64,000 bases of DNA from RGIG8306 sp964566025 (lineage in GTDB: Bacteria > Bacillota > Clostridia > Lachnospirales > Lachnospiraceae). Every line of letters begins with the position of its first letter. Position 1 is the stretch's first letter. The stretch lies in NCBI GenBank assembly GCA_964566025.1, contig CAZMHF010000006.1:1-64000 (forward strand), given 5' to 3'. Under the pieces are notes generated by a model. The model was not told where the DNA came from. It saw only the letters and a program-made list of their open reading frames with translations, and searched no databases. A program made the position numbers and the translations under genes. Of this stretch, positions 55,847 to 64,000 are shown in pieces.

Positions 55847-57178
55847 CTAGTTAGTTACATCCTCTCCATTTCGATGTTTCATCAGCTTTTTAATGTCTTT
55901 TTCGTAACCTTCATCGGAAGGGGCATAAAACACTTTATCTTCTAATCCATCTGGCAAATATTGCTGCTTTACGTAATGTCCTTCGTAGTCATGTGCGTAT
56001 TTGTAACCTACCGAATGTCCTAACTTTGTTGCACCATCATAATGTCCATCACGAAGATGTGCTGGCACTGGTGGCGTAATTGTGTGTTTCACTTCCTGCA
56101 TTGCCGAAAAAATCGCTTCGCAAGAAGCATTGCTCTTTGGTGCCGTTGCAATATAATTGACAGCTTGCGCTAAAATAATTTGAGCTTCTGGCATACCAAT
56201 TCTTTCGACTGCTTGACAACATGCCGTCGCCACAACAATCGCCATCGGGTCAGCTAATCCCACATCCTCACTTGCACAAATCATAATGCGTCTTGCAATA
56301 AACTTAATATCTTCGCCTGCATAAAGCATCTTCGCTAAATAATAGGTCGCTGCATTGGCGTCTGAACCACGCATGCTTTTTATGAACGCACTAATCGTAT
56401 CGTAGTGATTATCGCTATTTTTATCATATTTTACGGCTCTTTTTTGTATGCATTCTTCCACCACTGGCAAAGTAATATGAATCACGCCATCTGCACTTCG
56501 CTCGGTTGTTAAAATACCTAATTCAATCGCATTTAAGGCGATACGCGCATCACCGTTTGCTAAGTCGCCTAGAAAATTCAATGCCTCCTGATCAATGGTC
56601 GCTTGGTAGCTTCCCATCCCTTTTTCTTTGTCATACACTGCTCTTTTTACAAGCTCCTTAATTGCCTCTTTTGATAATGCCTCTAACTCAAAAATCATGG
56701 AGCGAGAAATCAATGCGCGATTCACTTCAAAATAAGGATTCTCTGTTGTCGCACCAATTAAAATCAATGTACCGTCTTCTACAAATGGCAATAAATAATC
56801 CTGCTGTCCTTTATTAAACCGATGAATCTCATCCACAAATAAAATCGTGCGTTTTTGATACATCGCATATGTTTTTTTTGCTTCCTCAGTCACCGCTTCC
56901 ATATCTTTTTTTCCTGCGACTGTCGCATTTAACTGTTTGAAATTCGCTTTTGTTGTATTGGCTATCACCTTTGCTAAGGTCGTCTTTCCTGTTCCAGGTG
57001 GTCCATAAAAAATAACAGAATTTAATTTGTCCGCCTTAATAGCGCGCGATAATAATTTATTCGCACCTAATATATGTTCTTGACCGACCACTTCCTCCAA
57101 TGTCGTAGGACGCATTCTAGAAGCAAGTGGGGATTCTTTTTTTTGTCCGTGTTCCTTCATATAATCAAATAAATCCAT
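55847..57178 (-). CDS. rarA: Replication-associated recombination protein RarA (MgsA)
   Basis: AAA+ clamp-loader-like ATPase that acts at stalled forks. 443 residues. RPTTLEEVVGQEHILG, Walker A YGPPGTGKTTLAK, Walker B FVDEIHRFNKGQQD, sensor 1 GATTENPYFEVN and the C-terminal tetramerisation domain with MRGSDANAATYYLAKML and GHSVGYKYAHDYEGHYV are complete. I prefer ATG 57178; the upstream ATG 57196 lies only about 6 nt from the predicted transcription start and has no ribosome site. Confidence 0.94.
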   Translation of the reverse strand: MDLFDYMKEHGQKKESPLASRMRPTTLEEVVGQEHILGANKLLSRAIKADKLNSVIFYGPPGTGKTTLAKVIANTTKANFKQLNATVAGKKDMEAVTEEAKKTYAMYQKRTILFVDEIHRFNKGQQDYLLPFVEDGTLILIGATTENPYFEVNRALISRSMIFELEALSKEAIKELVKRAVYDKEKGMGSYQATIDQEALNFLGDLANGDARIALNAIELGILTTERSADGVIHITLPVVEECIQKRAVKYDKNSDNHYDTISAFIKSMRGSDANAATYYLAKMLYAGEDIKFIARRIMICASEDVGLADPMAIVVATACCQAVERIGMPEAQIILAQAVNYIATAPKSNASCEAIFSAMQEVKHTITPPVPAHLRDGHYDGATKLGHSVGYKYAHDYEGHYVKQQYLPDGLEDKVFYAPSDEGYEKDIKKLMKHRNGEDVTN

Positions 57179-57208
57179 AGCCTTCTCTTTCCACATATTT
57201 CTTAATCA

Positions 57209-57236
57209 AGTATAACACATTTTTCTTTCTTATCAA
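57209..57236 (-). promoter_or_regulatory. Promoter of rarA
   Basis: TTGATA (57231-57236), 16-bp spacer, TATACT (57209-57214) on the minus strand. Confidence 0.65.
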
Positions 57237-57352
57237 GTGAATACTCACTAATCCGCTTCACTAGCGCAATACATTTGGCTGCACTTTTTTTCAATGCGAT
57301 AACACATTTTGAAGTAGCACTCGCTATTTTTTTATAAGAGATCAAATGACAC

Positions 57353-57381
57353 TATACAACTTATTTTTCATTTGCTATACT
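57353..57381 (+). promoter_or_regulatory. Promoter of the YbaK-type gene
   Basis: TATACA (57353-57358), 17-bp spacer, TATACT (57376-57381) on the plus strand, about 32 bp before the ATG. Confidence 0.5.
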
Positions 57382-57413
57382 TAGAAAATCACAGATATAA
57401 AGGAGCCCACGCT

Positions 57414-57893
57414 ATGTCTTTTGAAACAGCGAAAAATCACCTAGCTACATTAGGCCTATCACACAAAATAACCGTTTTCGATACATCGAGTGCAACCGTT
57501 TCTTTGGCAGCAAAAGCCGCTGGTTGCGAAGAAGCGCGCATTGCTAAATCGCTTACATTTGATGTTGGCGGTGAAACCTATTTAGTTGTTGTTGCAGGTG
57601 ATATGAAAGTCAACAATGGGAAATTCAAGCGTCAATTTGCCCACAAAGCTACTTTTTTGACCGCTGATTCTTTAGAAGAACGTATCGGGCACAGCGTTGG
57701 TGGTGTCTGCCCTTTTGCCATTCATAACTCGGTAAACGTCTATTTAGATATATCTCTAAAACGATTTGATGAAGTATTGCCCGCTTGTGGAAGTGTGAAC
57801 AGTTGTGTACGCCTTACGATTAGCGAATTAGAACAAGCTTCAGGGTATATTGATTGGGTAGATATTTGTTTACCTATCACTAGCCAAGCATAA
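57414..57893 (+). CDS. YbaK/EbsC family aminoacyl-tRNA deacylase
   Basis: Trans-editing protein that hydrolyses mischarged tRNA. 159 residues. AAKAAGCEEARIAKSLTFDVGGETYLVVVAGDMKVN contains the conserved catalytic Lys (AKSL), and VGGVCPFAI matches the family's GGVSPFG-like loop. ATG 57414 has AAAGGAG at a good distance. The position GGVCPF rather than GGxxPF with G suggests the YbaK/ProX rather than the ProRS-INS subgroup; substrate (Cys-tRNA-Pro, Ala-tRNA-Pro) not certain. Confidence 0.9.
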   Translation: MSFETAKNHLATLGLSHKITVFDTSSATVSLAAKAAGCEEARIAKSLTFDVGGETYLVVVAGDMKVNNGKFKRQFAHKATFLTADSLEERIGHSVGGVCPFAIHNSVNVYLDISLKRFDEVLPACGSVNSCVRLTISELEQASGYIDWVDICLPITSQA

Positions 57894-57928
57894 CCTAGCA
57901 AAATTACATGTCTTATCTAACAAATTAA

Positions 57929-57962
57929 AAAGAGTCCTTATCTATCAACGATAAGGACTCTT
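57929..57962 (-). terminator. Two-way terminator between the YbaK-type and CopG-type genes
   Basis: 13-bp stem AAGAGTCCTTATC / GATAAGGACTCTT with an 8-nt loop, between convergent genes. Confidence 0.85.
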
Positions 57963-57967
57963 ACTTT

Positions 57968-58345
57968 TTATCCATATAATTTTTCTTTTAATCGATCTGA
58001 GCAACGAATGACACCAGCCACATTAAACTTTGTAACTGTTCTTTCTAACAAATCATACGTGATATCATCGTCTAGCACCAAAATGCCTACGGCCTTTAAC
58101 TCCACCTTTTCCTTGCGAGCGAAATGCTCCTCAAGCTCTAAACGCGTCACACGACGAATACCGACATAATAATCTTTTTTAACTACAATTTGATTAATCT
58201 CGTAATCATATTGCTTAATTTGATTTCTAATGGCTGTCTTAATAAAATCCGTACGGTTTGAATAAAATCCTTCATTCACCAATAAATCAATGTTGCCTAA
58301 GTCCACTGCATTGATATTGATCGTCATTTTCTCTGTCGTTACCAT
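57968..58345 (-). CDS. CopG/ribbon-helix-helix family regulator
   Basis: 125 residues. Residues about 7-45 (MTININAVDLGNIDLLVNEG then FYSNRTDFIKTAIRNQIKQ) fit a ribbon-helix-helix DNA-binding unit. The C-terminal 80 residues (YYVGIRRVTRLELEEHFARKEK, LVLDDDITYDLLERTV) form a separate domain, which may bind a ligand or form oligomers. No metal-binding His pattern of NikR is evident. Target genes unknown. A second possible start is ATG at residue 7. Confidence 0.78.
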   Translation of the reverse strand: MVTTEKMTININAVDLGNIDLLVNEGFYSNRTDFIKTAIRNQIKQYDYEINQIVVKKDYYVGIRRVTRLELEEHFARKEKVELKAVGILVLDDDITYDLLERTVTKFNVAGVIRCSDRLKEKLYG

Positions 58346-58440
58346 AATTAAACCTATCCTTTTCTGAAATTACTCTTAATCGATGCATTTGATTGTATAA
58401 TACATTCCATATGGATGGTTTGTCAAGTGTTTTTCATAAA

Positions 58441-59967
58441 CTACATTGTCTTTTCACTACCTTTTATCTCGCAAATCACTTGCTTTGCAAAAACTTCATC
58501 GTTGTATTCGTATTTTATACCGCCTTCGTCTTGGAAATTCTCATGCCCGATTCCCAAAATGGTAATCAAATCGCCCTCTTGTACATTTGAAAGAGCATAG
58601 CGAATCGCGTCCTTTCGATTAGGAATAATCGTATATACACCCTCCGTTCGATGCATTCCTTCTAATATACTTTTACAAATATTTTCAAAGCTTTCTAATC
58701 GATTATGTCCTGCCGTAATAATGCTAAAATCAGCATAACGCCCACTTGCCTCGCCCATTTCGATGCGACGGTTAATATCACGCCCTCCATCTGCACCAAA
58801 AATGCAAACAATTCGCTTTGGTTTGTACTTTCGAAGAGCTTTTAGATGGTTTCTTGTACTATAACCATTATGGGCAAAATCAACGCATACTGTAAAATGA
58901 TCATCACGATAAATAATATCGAATCGGCCTTTTATATGCAAATGCAATAGTGCTTCATTGATATCCTCATAGGAAATATTCATTTCCCTAGCCACACAAA
59001 TTGCTGCTAGTGCATTATACACGTTAATCTTTGCTGGCATATTGATGGCAACATCCGCCATGCGTGTCTTATTTTTTTCATTTACGCTAAAGCGGATTAG
59101 TGGTAGATTATCGGCAAAATCATCATGCAAACTAATCGCCTGATAATCACTGTCCTTTTCACACGAAAACGTCAAGGTCTGCCCTCCACACAGATGGGAT
59201 ATTATCGAATCTGCGTGCTCATCATCTTTATTAATACAGGCACATCTAGCTTGTTGCAACAATATCTCCTTGCATGCTAAATAATGATTAAAATCTCTAT
59301 GTTCTGTTGGCCCGATATGGTCTCCTGGCGATATATTTGTAAAAATACCATAATCAAAATCCACACCTGCGACACGACTCTGCATAAGTCCCTGTGATGA
59401 ACATTCAATAATTACCACATCGCAACCACTTTGCTTCATTAAATATAAATATTTTTGAATATCTTCACTATCTGGTGTTGAATTATTTAATTCAATAAGC
59501 TTGTTGTCATACATAGCGCCATTGCTGCCAATTGTACCAGGCTTATATCCTGCTTTTTCAAAAATCGCCGACAACATATGTGTAACTGTCGTTTTTCCTT
59601 TTGAACCTGTCACGCCAATTACTCGCATTTGCTTTGATGGTTCATCATAATATTTTGATAATAAAACGGCTTTGGCATAGCGTGTATCTTCTACGGCAAT
59701 TATAAGTGTTTTTTCTTGCTTTGTCATTGGCAGCGTGACCAAATGAAGCATTGCTCGCTCTATAATAATAATCGCTGCATCTTGCTTAAGGATTTCCGCA
59801 ATGTGCATATGCGCATCAAATTTCGCTCCCTTGATGCACACAAACACACACTCATTTGTGACTTTTCGATGATCAAATACAATCTCGCTGCCCTCTTTTA
59901 ATAGCCTATTTTCATCACCCGCTATGATTTCATAATCCAGATTTTCTAAATACGATTTAACTGTCAT
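58441..59967 (-). CDS. MurE-like Mur ligase (UDP-MurNAc-tripeptide synthetase family)
   Basis: ATP-dependent amide ligase family of peptidoglycan synthesis. 508 residues. N-terminal UDP-binding part (VFDHRKVTNECVFVCIKG), ATP loop GVTGSKGKTTVTHML, NSTPDS, KEILLQQ (carbamylated Lys region) and C-terminal FGADGGRDINRRIEMG. In MurE the amino-acid-choosing motif is DNPR for meso-DAP (SDNPR); here the same place reads AGHNRLESF (GHNR at 420-423). So it probably adds a different residue or is a paralogue. No other mur gene nearby. Followed by nothing obvious; 11 bp after thrS. Confidence 0.85.
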   Translation of the reverse strand: MTVKSYLENLDYEIIAGDENRLLKEGSEIVFDHRKVTNECVFVCIKGAKFDAHMHIAEILKQDAAIIIIERAMLHLVTLPMTKQEKTLIIAVEDTRYAKAVLLSKYYDEPSKQMRVIGVTGSKGKTTVTHMLSAIFEKAGYKPGTIGSNGAMYDNKLIELNNSTPDSEDIQKYLYLMKQSGCDVVIIECSSQGLMQSRVAGVDFDYGIFTNISPGDHIGPTEHRDFNHYLACKEILLQQARCACINKDDEHADSIISHLCGGQTLTFSCEKDSDYQAISLHDDFADNLPLIRFSVNEKNKTRMADVAINMPAKINVYNALAAICVAREMNISYEDINEALLHLHIKGRFDIIYRDDHFTVCVDFAHNGYSTRNHLKALRKYKPKRIVCIFGADGGRDINRRIEMGEASGRYADFSIITAGHNRLESFENICKSILEGMHRTEGVYTIIPNRKDAIRYALSNVQEGDLITILGIGHENFQDEGGIKYEYNDEVFAKQVICEIKGSEKTM

Positions 59968-59978
59968 ATAAGCTCCAT

Positions 59979-61880
59979 CTAGTTTCTTTTACTATCGATT
60001 TCGTCTTTGATTTGTTCAATAAATGCTTCTAAGGTTTTTTGTCCTTCATCCGCATTTCGACGGCTACGAACCGATACCATTTGCTCTTCTTCTTCTTTTT
60101 GTCCTACAACAAGCATATATGGTACTTTGCCTAGTTGTGCTTCACGAATCTTAAATCCAACTTTTTCAGAGCGATTATCTGTTGACACGCGAATACCCGC
60201 TTCTTTAAGTTTGTCCTCGATTTGTTTTGCATAAGGAATAAATTTATCTGAGATTGGCAAAATACGCACTTGCTCAGGTGAAAGCCACGTTGGGAATGCA
60301 CCTGCAAAATGCTCAATTAAAATACCGATAAAACGTTCAACCGAACCGAATACAACGCGATGAATCATAATTGGTCTATGCTTTTCTCCGTCTTTTCCTG
60401 TGTAATGAATGTCAAAGCGTTGAGGCATTTGGAAATCCAATTGAATTGTTCCACATTGCCATGTACGACCTAAACAATCTTCTAAATGGAAATCGATTTT
60501 AGGACCATAAAATGCGCCATCGCCTTCATTGATAACATATGGACGGCCAATGGATTCCAATGCGGCAATTAGAGAATTTGTTGCCACTTCCCAATCTTCA
60601 TCGCTTCCCATACTATCTTCTGGGCGAGTTGACAATTCAATATGATATTGGAACCCAAATAATGAATACACTTCATCAATTAATTTTGCAACACCAATAA
60701 TTTCATCCTTAATTTGCTCCTCCTGCATGAAAATATGCGCATCATCTTGTGTAAAGCAACGAACACGCATCAAGCCATGTAGCGCACCAGACTTTTCATG
60801 ACGATGAACTAGTCCTAACTCTCCCATACGAATTGGCAAATCACGATAAGAATGATTTTGCGAACGATAGACCATCAAACCGCCTGGACAGTTCATTGGT
60901 TTTATCGCAAAGTCTTCTCCATCAATATTGGTAATATAAATATTGTCCTTATAATGATCCCAGTGTCCTGATGTTTCCCATAAAGTACGGCTTAACATCA
61001 TCGGTGATGAAATTTCAACATAATCTGCCTTTGTATGAAGATCTCTCCAATATTCAAGCAATGTATTTTTAAGAATCATTCCTTTTGGTAAGAAGAATGG
61101 AAATCCTGGTCCTTCATCTACCATTGTAAATAGCTCTAATTCCTTGCCTAGTTTTCTATGGTCACGTTTTTTCGCTTCTTCAATTTTTTCTAAATATTCT
61201 GCGAGCTCTGCTTTTTTGCCAAATGCTGTACCATAAATTCGATATAGCATTTTATTTTTCTCACTACCTCTCCAATAAGCTCCCGAAGAAGCTGTTAGCT
61301 TGAATGCCACAATATTTTTTGTAGACATCAAATGAGGTCCTGCACACAAATCGACAAAATCGCCTTGTGAATAGAAACTAATTTCTGCATCCTCAGGCAA
61401 GTCTTCTATTAATTCAACTTTATATGGCTCGTCCTTTTCCTTCATAAAAGCAATTGCTTCTGCTCTTGGCAAAGTAAAACGCTCAAGCTTCTCTCCGCGC
61501 TTAATGATTTTCTTCATCTCTGCTTCGATTTCTTCCAAATCTTCTGTCGAAAATGACTCAATATCAAAATCATAATAAAAGCCATTTTCAATCGATGGGC
61601 CAATCGCTAATTTAACATTTGGGTACAAATTTTTAACAGCCTCTGCCATCACATGTGCTGTTGTATGACGATATGCTGATAATCCAACTGGATCATTGGT
61701 TGTTGCAATACTTAATTCACAATCTTTATCGATGATGGTACGCAAATCCACCGTCTCACCATCTACAATCCCTGCACATGCAGCTCTACCTAATCCCGCA
61801 CTAATGTCACAAGCTATTTCATATACGGACATTGGCCTATCATACTCTCTTACTGATTGATCTTTTAATGTAATTTTCAT
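59979..61880 (-). CDS. thrS: Threonyl-tRNA synthetase
   Basis: Class II synthetase charging tRNA-Thr, 633 residues. N-terminal TGS domain (MKITLKDQSVREY), editing domain with HTTAHVMAEAVKNL and YYDFD, catalytic core with MNCPGGLMVY, RMGELGLVHRHEKSGALHGLMRVRCFTQDDAHIF and HRVVFGSVERFIGILIEHFAGAFP, then an anticodon domain. Zinc ligands: Cys in MNCPGG and His in DDAHIF and MIHRVV. Under a Thr T-box leader. ATG after AGGAGG. Confidence 0.97.
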   Translation of the reverse strand: MKITLKDQSVREYDRPMSVYEIACDISAGLGRAACAGIVDGETVDLRTIIDKDCELSIATTNDPVGLSAYRHTTAHVMAEAVKNLYPNVKLAIGPSIENGFYYDFDIESFSTEDLEEIEAEMKKIIKRGEKLERFTLPRAEAIAFMKEKDEPYKVELIEDLPEDAEISFYSQGDFVDLCAGPHLMSTKNIVAFKLTASSGAYWRGSEKNKMLYRIYGTAFGKKAELAEYLEKIEEAKKRDHRKLGKELELFTMVDEGPGFPFFLPKGMILKNTLLEYWRDLHTKADYVEISSPMMLSRTLWETSGHWDHYKDNIYITNIDGEDFAIKPMNCPGGLMVYRSQNHSYRDLPIRMGELGLVHRHEKSGALHGLMRVRCFTQDDAHIFMQEEQIKDEIIGVAKLIDEVYSLFGFQYHIELSTRPEDSMGSDEDWEVATNSLIAALESIGRPYVINEGDGAFYGPKIDFHLEDCLGRTWQCGTIQLDFQMPQRFDIHYTGKDGEKHRPIMIHRVVFGSVERFIGILIEHFAGAFPTWLSPEQVRILPISDKFIPYAKQIEDKLKEAGIRVSTDNRSEKVGFKIREAQLGKVPYMLVVGQKEEEEQMVSVRSRRNADEGQKTLEAFIEQIKDEIDSKRN

Positions 61881-61904
61881 CTTTCATCCTCCTAGATTTA
61901 AAAA

Positions 61905-62140
61905 ATCCTAATCATACACAAACAAAGCTTGTGCATGATCAGGACGTAATTTACGCGGTTCCACCCGATTTTGTTAATGAATCATTAACCTCTCAAACGT
62001 GATAACGGTACGACCGGACTTCATTAAAGTCACTCCGAGCTGGTTTTCACACAACTAAGTCCGTAAAAGCTCTCAGCAATTGCCCTTACTCTCTGTATCC
62101 CGCGATTGCGCTACTTGTCTCATCAACATTTTATCGATAT
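61905..62140 (-). promoter_or_regulatory. T-box riboswitch of thrS (Thr specifier ACC)
   Basis: Minus-strand leader about 235 nt. AGAGAG and GCTGAGAG elements of stem I, specifier loop GAAA-ACC-A with ACC (Thr) at 62042-62044, T-box GGGTGGAACCGCG at 61954-61966. The terminator stem (about 61906-61944) pairs the CCTGATCATGCAC side with the GTGTATGATTAGG side and ends in T. Fills most of the 390-bp gap between thrS and the PH-domain gene. Confidence 0.93.
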
Positions 62141-62146
62141 AAAATT

Positions 62147-62174
62147 ATTATATCACGAGTTTTTTGTTTTGCAA
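62147..62174 (-). promoter_or_regulatory. Promoter of the thrS leader
   Basis: TTGCAA (62169-62174), 16-bp spacer, TATAAT (62147-62152) on the minus strand. Confidence 0.7.
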
Positions 62175-62218
62175 GCAAATAATACTCTTACTGTGACACG
62201 GTTAATAAAAATAAACTA

Positions 62219-62247
62219 TTGCAAATGTGTGGATGATTCGTTATACT
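62219..62247 (+). promoter_or_regulatory. Promoter of the PH-domain gene
   Basis: TTGCAA (62219-62224), 17-bp spacer, TATACT (62242-62247) on the plus strand. Confidence 0.7.
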
Positions 62248-62271
62248 TAAAGAAAAAAGGGAGAATCTAAA

Positions 62272-62658
62272 ATGAGCGAAAATACAACGGATATCATCTG
62301 GAAAGACAGAAAGCATCATATGTGGTTTCCACTTAGTTTTACAAAATATGAAATCAAAAAGGATCGGCTTTATTCTCAAACAGGCTTTTTCAAAACGGTT
62401 TCAGAAGAGCTTTTATTGTACAAGATTGTGGATATTTCATTGACTAGAACATTGCTTCAAAAGATTTTTGGAACAGGGACGATTTGCATCACTGCAAAGA
62501 TTGATAAACACGACCACCTGCATTTGGAGAATATTAAAAACTCCACCAAAGTAAAAGAACTTCTTAGCGATGTAATTGAAGAAGTACGCGATCGAAAGAA
62601 GGTAACTGGAAAAGAATTTTACGGCTCTGCTCTAGATGGCGATTTTGAGATGGATTAA
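62272..62658 (+). CDS. Bacterial PH-domain protein (bPH2/YdbT-like)
   Basis: 128 residues, one PH-like domain: FPLSFTKYEIKKDRLYSQTGFFKTVSEELLLYKIVDISLTRTLLQKIFGTGTICI follows the strand-by-strand bPH2 pattern (YxIxxxRLxxxxGxxxxxxxxIxLxxIxDI). It has no membrane segment, unlike most YdbS/YdbT proteins, and ends in an acidic tail. Ribosome site AAAAGGGAG. Role unknown; bPH domains often scaffold membrane complexes. Confidence 0.82.
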   Translation: MSENTTDIIWKDRKHHMWFPLSFTKYEIKKDRLYSQTGFFKTVSEELLLYKIVDISLTRTLLQKIFGTGTICITAKIDKHDHLHLENIKNSTKVKELLSDVIEEVRDRKKVTGKEFYGSALDGDFEMD

Positions 62659-62661
62659 GAT

Positions 62662-62698
62662 AAAAGGTTCGATACCCATTATGGATATCGAACCTTTT
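62662..62698 (+). terminator. Two-way terminator between the PH-domain gene and lemA
   Basis: 13-bp stem AAAAGGTTCGATA / TATCGAACCTTTT with an 11-nt loop, between convergent genes. Confidence 0.85.
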
Positions 62699-62704
62699 TA
62701 CTTG

Positions 62705-63256
62705 TTAGAATTTCATTTCTACATCACTGCGTTTTGCTTCCTCTGCTTCAAAAAATTCGCGAGATTGTGCATTTTGCGCATTTGCTACGATACTAGATGG
62801 GAACACAACGATTGTCGTATTTAATGCGGTTACAGTTGCATTATACAGTCTTCTTGCCGCTTGTAAGTGTTCTTCTGCATCTCGAATACCAGCTTGTAAT
62901 TCAACAAATACTTCTGAAGAACGAAGCTCTGGATAAGCTTCTGCTACAACGCTGATACTTGAGGCTAGCTTATCTAACTTAACTGCCTCTCCTTGCAATT
63001 CAGATACACTCATACCTTTACGCAATTTAATGACTTCTGTGAACATTTCGCTCTCGTGTTGCTTGTAGCCTTTTGCTACATCTAACATCTTTGTCAGCAT
63101 ATCATATCGTTTTGTAAGTGCAACCTCGATACCTGATAATGCTTCTGAAACTTTAATATCGAGTCTTTTTAGTCTGTTGCCTGTTTTCACCCACCATGAA
63201 AAAGTAATAAAAACTATGATACCAATAACAATAAAAACAATCAATGCTGGATCCAT
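62705..63256 (-). CDS. LemA family protein
   Basis: 183 residues. N-terminal membrane segment (about 3-23) followed by the LemA helical domain: NRLKRLDIKVSEALSGIEVALTKRYDMLTKML fits the NxLVxxxxxVxxAxxxVxxxLxRRxDLxPNL pattern, and AYPELRSSEVFVELQ the YP-LKAxxxFxxLQ one. The protein faces outside. Function is not settled. Immediately downstream of a DUF3137 protein, the usual partner in Firmicutes. Confidence 0.93.
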   Translation of the reverse strand: MDPALIVFIVIGIIVFITFSWWVKTGNRLKRLDIKVSEALSGIEVALTKRYDMLTKMLDVAKGYKQHESEMFTEVIKLRKGMSVSELQGEAVKLDKLASSISVVAEAYPELRSSEVFVELQAGIRDAEEHLQAARRLYNATVTALNTTIVVFPSSIVANAQNAQSREFFEAEEAKRSDVEMKF

Positions 63257-63314
63257 ACGAACCTCCTGTTTATGTATTTTCGCTTTTGCGAATTACCATC
63301 TCAAGTCTAACATA

Positions 63315-64000
63315 TTATTTCTTGCTTTGTCCAAACAAATATTCATTTTTTAAGAGTTCATCTAAAATACTCGTAATGTATTTTAATTCACCACGCATAC
63401 GATTTCGAATCACATCATAGCTAATTCCATTGGACTTGATTTTTCCCACTTCTAGCGAATTTTGATTTGTATAAGAAAGAATATGTACTCTATTTTCGAT
63501 AAAACACAAATAGGTTTGTGCATCTGCCATATCATCCGCTTTTAAAATAAACTCCATAAAATGTGGTGTTAAAATATAGAACGCATTATGTAAATCTTGT
63601 GTAATGATTTGAAAGCGTTCATTAAACCGCTCATTTTCTGTTTGCATATCGCTTTTTATTTTTTGTCGCTCGCCAAATAGCTTTTTAGAAACTTTTCCTT
63701 TTCGCTCATACTTTTCACGCAAGCGTAAGGATGATTGAACATCTTTATCTAATTCGCAAATTAGCCATTGCCCTTTAAATCTTGTGACATATGTTTTGGA
63801 TGTATTCCCATCTGAATCGGTTGTTTCTTGAACATCCTCTAGATGAACATCGCTAAACTCGATGGCATGTCCTTTATAGGTACCTTCAACCAAATCCGAA
63901 CCACTTTCTTCGTTCCAATTATAAATTAGACTTGCTTCTTTTATTTTTTCAAGACTAATATGTGATTTAGGATAATAAGAAGCGTCATCAAATGTTTCTG
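63315..64000 (-). CDS. DUF3137 family protein (5' end beyond window)
   Basis: The frame runs off the right edge, so the true N-terminus, which usually has membrane segments, is not visible. The part seen (about 228 residues) contains ISLEKIKEASLIYNW, then VEGTYKGHAIEFSDVHLEDV and FKGQWLICELDK, the typical DUF3137 signature, and RFNERFQIITQDLHNAFYILTPHFMEFIL. These proteins accompany LemA genes in clostridia, as here (58-bp gap). Role unknown; probably an envelope pair with LemA. Confidence 0.85.
   Translation of the reverse strand, partial: ETFDDASYYPKSHISLEKIKEASLIYNWNEESGSDLVEGTYKGHAIEFSDVHLEDVQETTDSDGNTSKTYVTRFKGQWLICELDKDVQSSLRLREKYERKGKVSKKLFGERQKIKSDMQTENERFNERFQIITQDLHNAFYILTPHFMEFILKADDMADAQTYLCFIENRVHILSYTNQNSLEVGKIKSNGISYDVIRNRMRGELKYITSILDELLKNEYLFGQSKK

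Overview
The window is a dense, AT-rich stretch of chromosome from a low-GC Gram-positive anaerobe, most likely a clostridium of the Lachnospiraceae type. Evidence: a Firmicutes-style mraZ-rsmH-ftsL-PBP cluster, an anaerobic class III ribonucleotide reductase, RNase J, Rex, IreB-RuvX-DUF1292, T-box leaders before two aminoacyl-tRNA synthetase genes, strong GGAGG-type ribosome sites and TTGACA/TATAAT promoters. DUF5716/DUF5717-type proteins are, as far as I recall, mainly seen in Lachnospiraceae. Almost all genes lie on the minus strand; the few plus-strand genes are mostly single units closed by two-way terminators. I see no prophage, insertion sequence, CRISPR array, tRNA or rRNA.

Layout. 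1-4200: cell-division cluster (mraZ, rsmH, ftsL-like, class B PBP). The PBP reading frame is cut by one in-frame TAG and ends in a Pro-Glu repeat that runs off the left edge. 4300-13200: lgt, ychF, DUF1292, a UvrD-type helicase, gltX, a shrunken PolC-like protein, yebC and an LCP ligase. 13250-24400: MATE transporter, alr-rex, a divergent ABC-F ATPase, a PAP2 phosphatase, M18 aminopeptidase, a membrane-flavin group (Gx transporter, NusG-domain-II protein, ApbE), a cytidylate-kinase-like protein and ilvE. 24450-28310: dfrA with a divergent ThyX-like protein, then nrdD fused to a thioredoxin-like domain. 28400-34800: hflX, a TPR lipoprotein, a membrane-anchored propeller-like protein, a GH5-like lipoprotein that has lost its catalytic residues, an O-methyltransferase and a short MltG-like protein. 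34800-39300: rnj, DUF1292, ruvX, ireB, mtaB and an HPr-like protein without the active-site His. 39280-46960: thiI-nifS-prmA, two G3E GTPases, a two-component system and a small membrane protein. 47000-55800: T-box-valS preceded by a three-gene operon (DUF5717, DUF5716, TPR) of unknown role. 55800-64000: rarA, a YbaK-type deacylase, a CopG-type regulator, a MurE-like ligase, T-box-thrS, a PH-domain protein and a LemA-DUF3137 pair running off the right edge.

Most of the window is housekeeping: envelope growth (PBP, Lgt, LCP, Alr, MurE-like, PAP2, MltG-like), translation and tRNA modification (GltX, ValS, ThrS, MtaB, ThiI/NifS, TrmR-like, YbaK, HflX, PrmA) and nucleotide metabolism (DfrA, NrdD). 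The less ordinary content is a set of 'look-alike' proteins that keep an enzyme fold signature but lack its catalytic residues (PolC-like, ThyX-like, GH5-like, HPr-like), the broken or recoded PBP, and the DUF5717-DUF5716-TPR operon. Homology calls rest on reading the sequences against remembered family motifs; no search was run.
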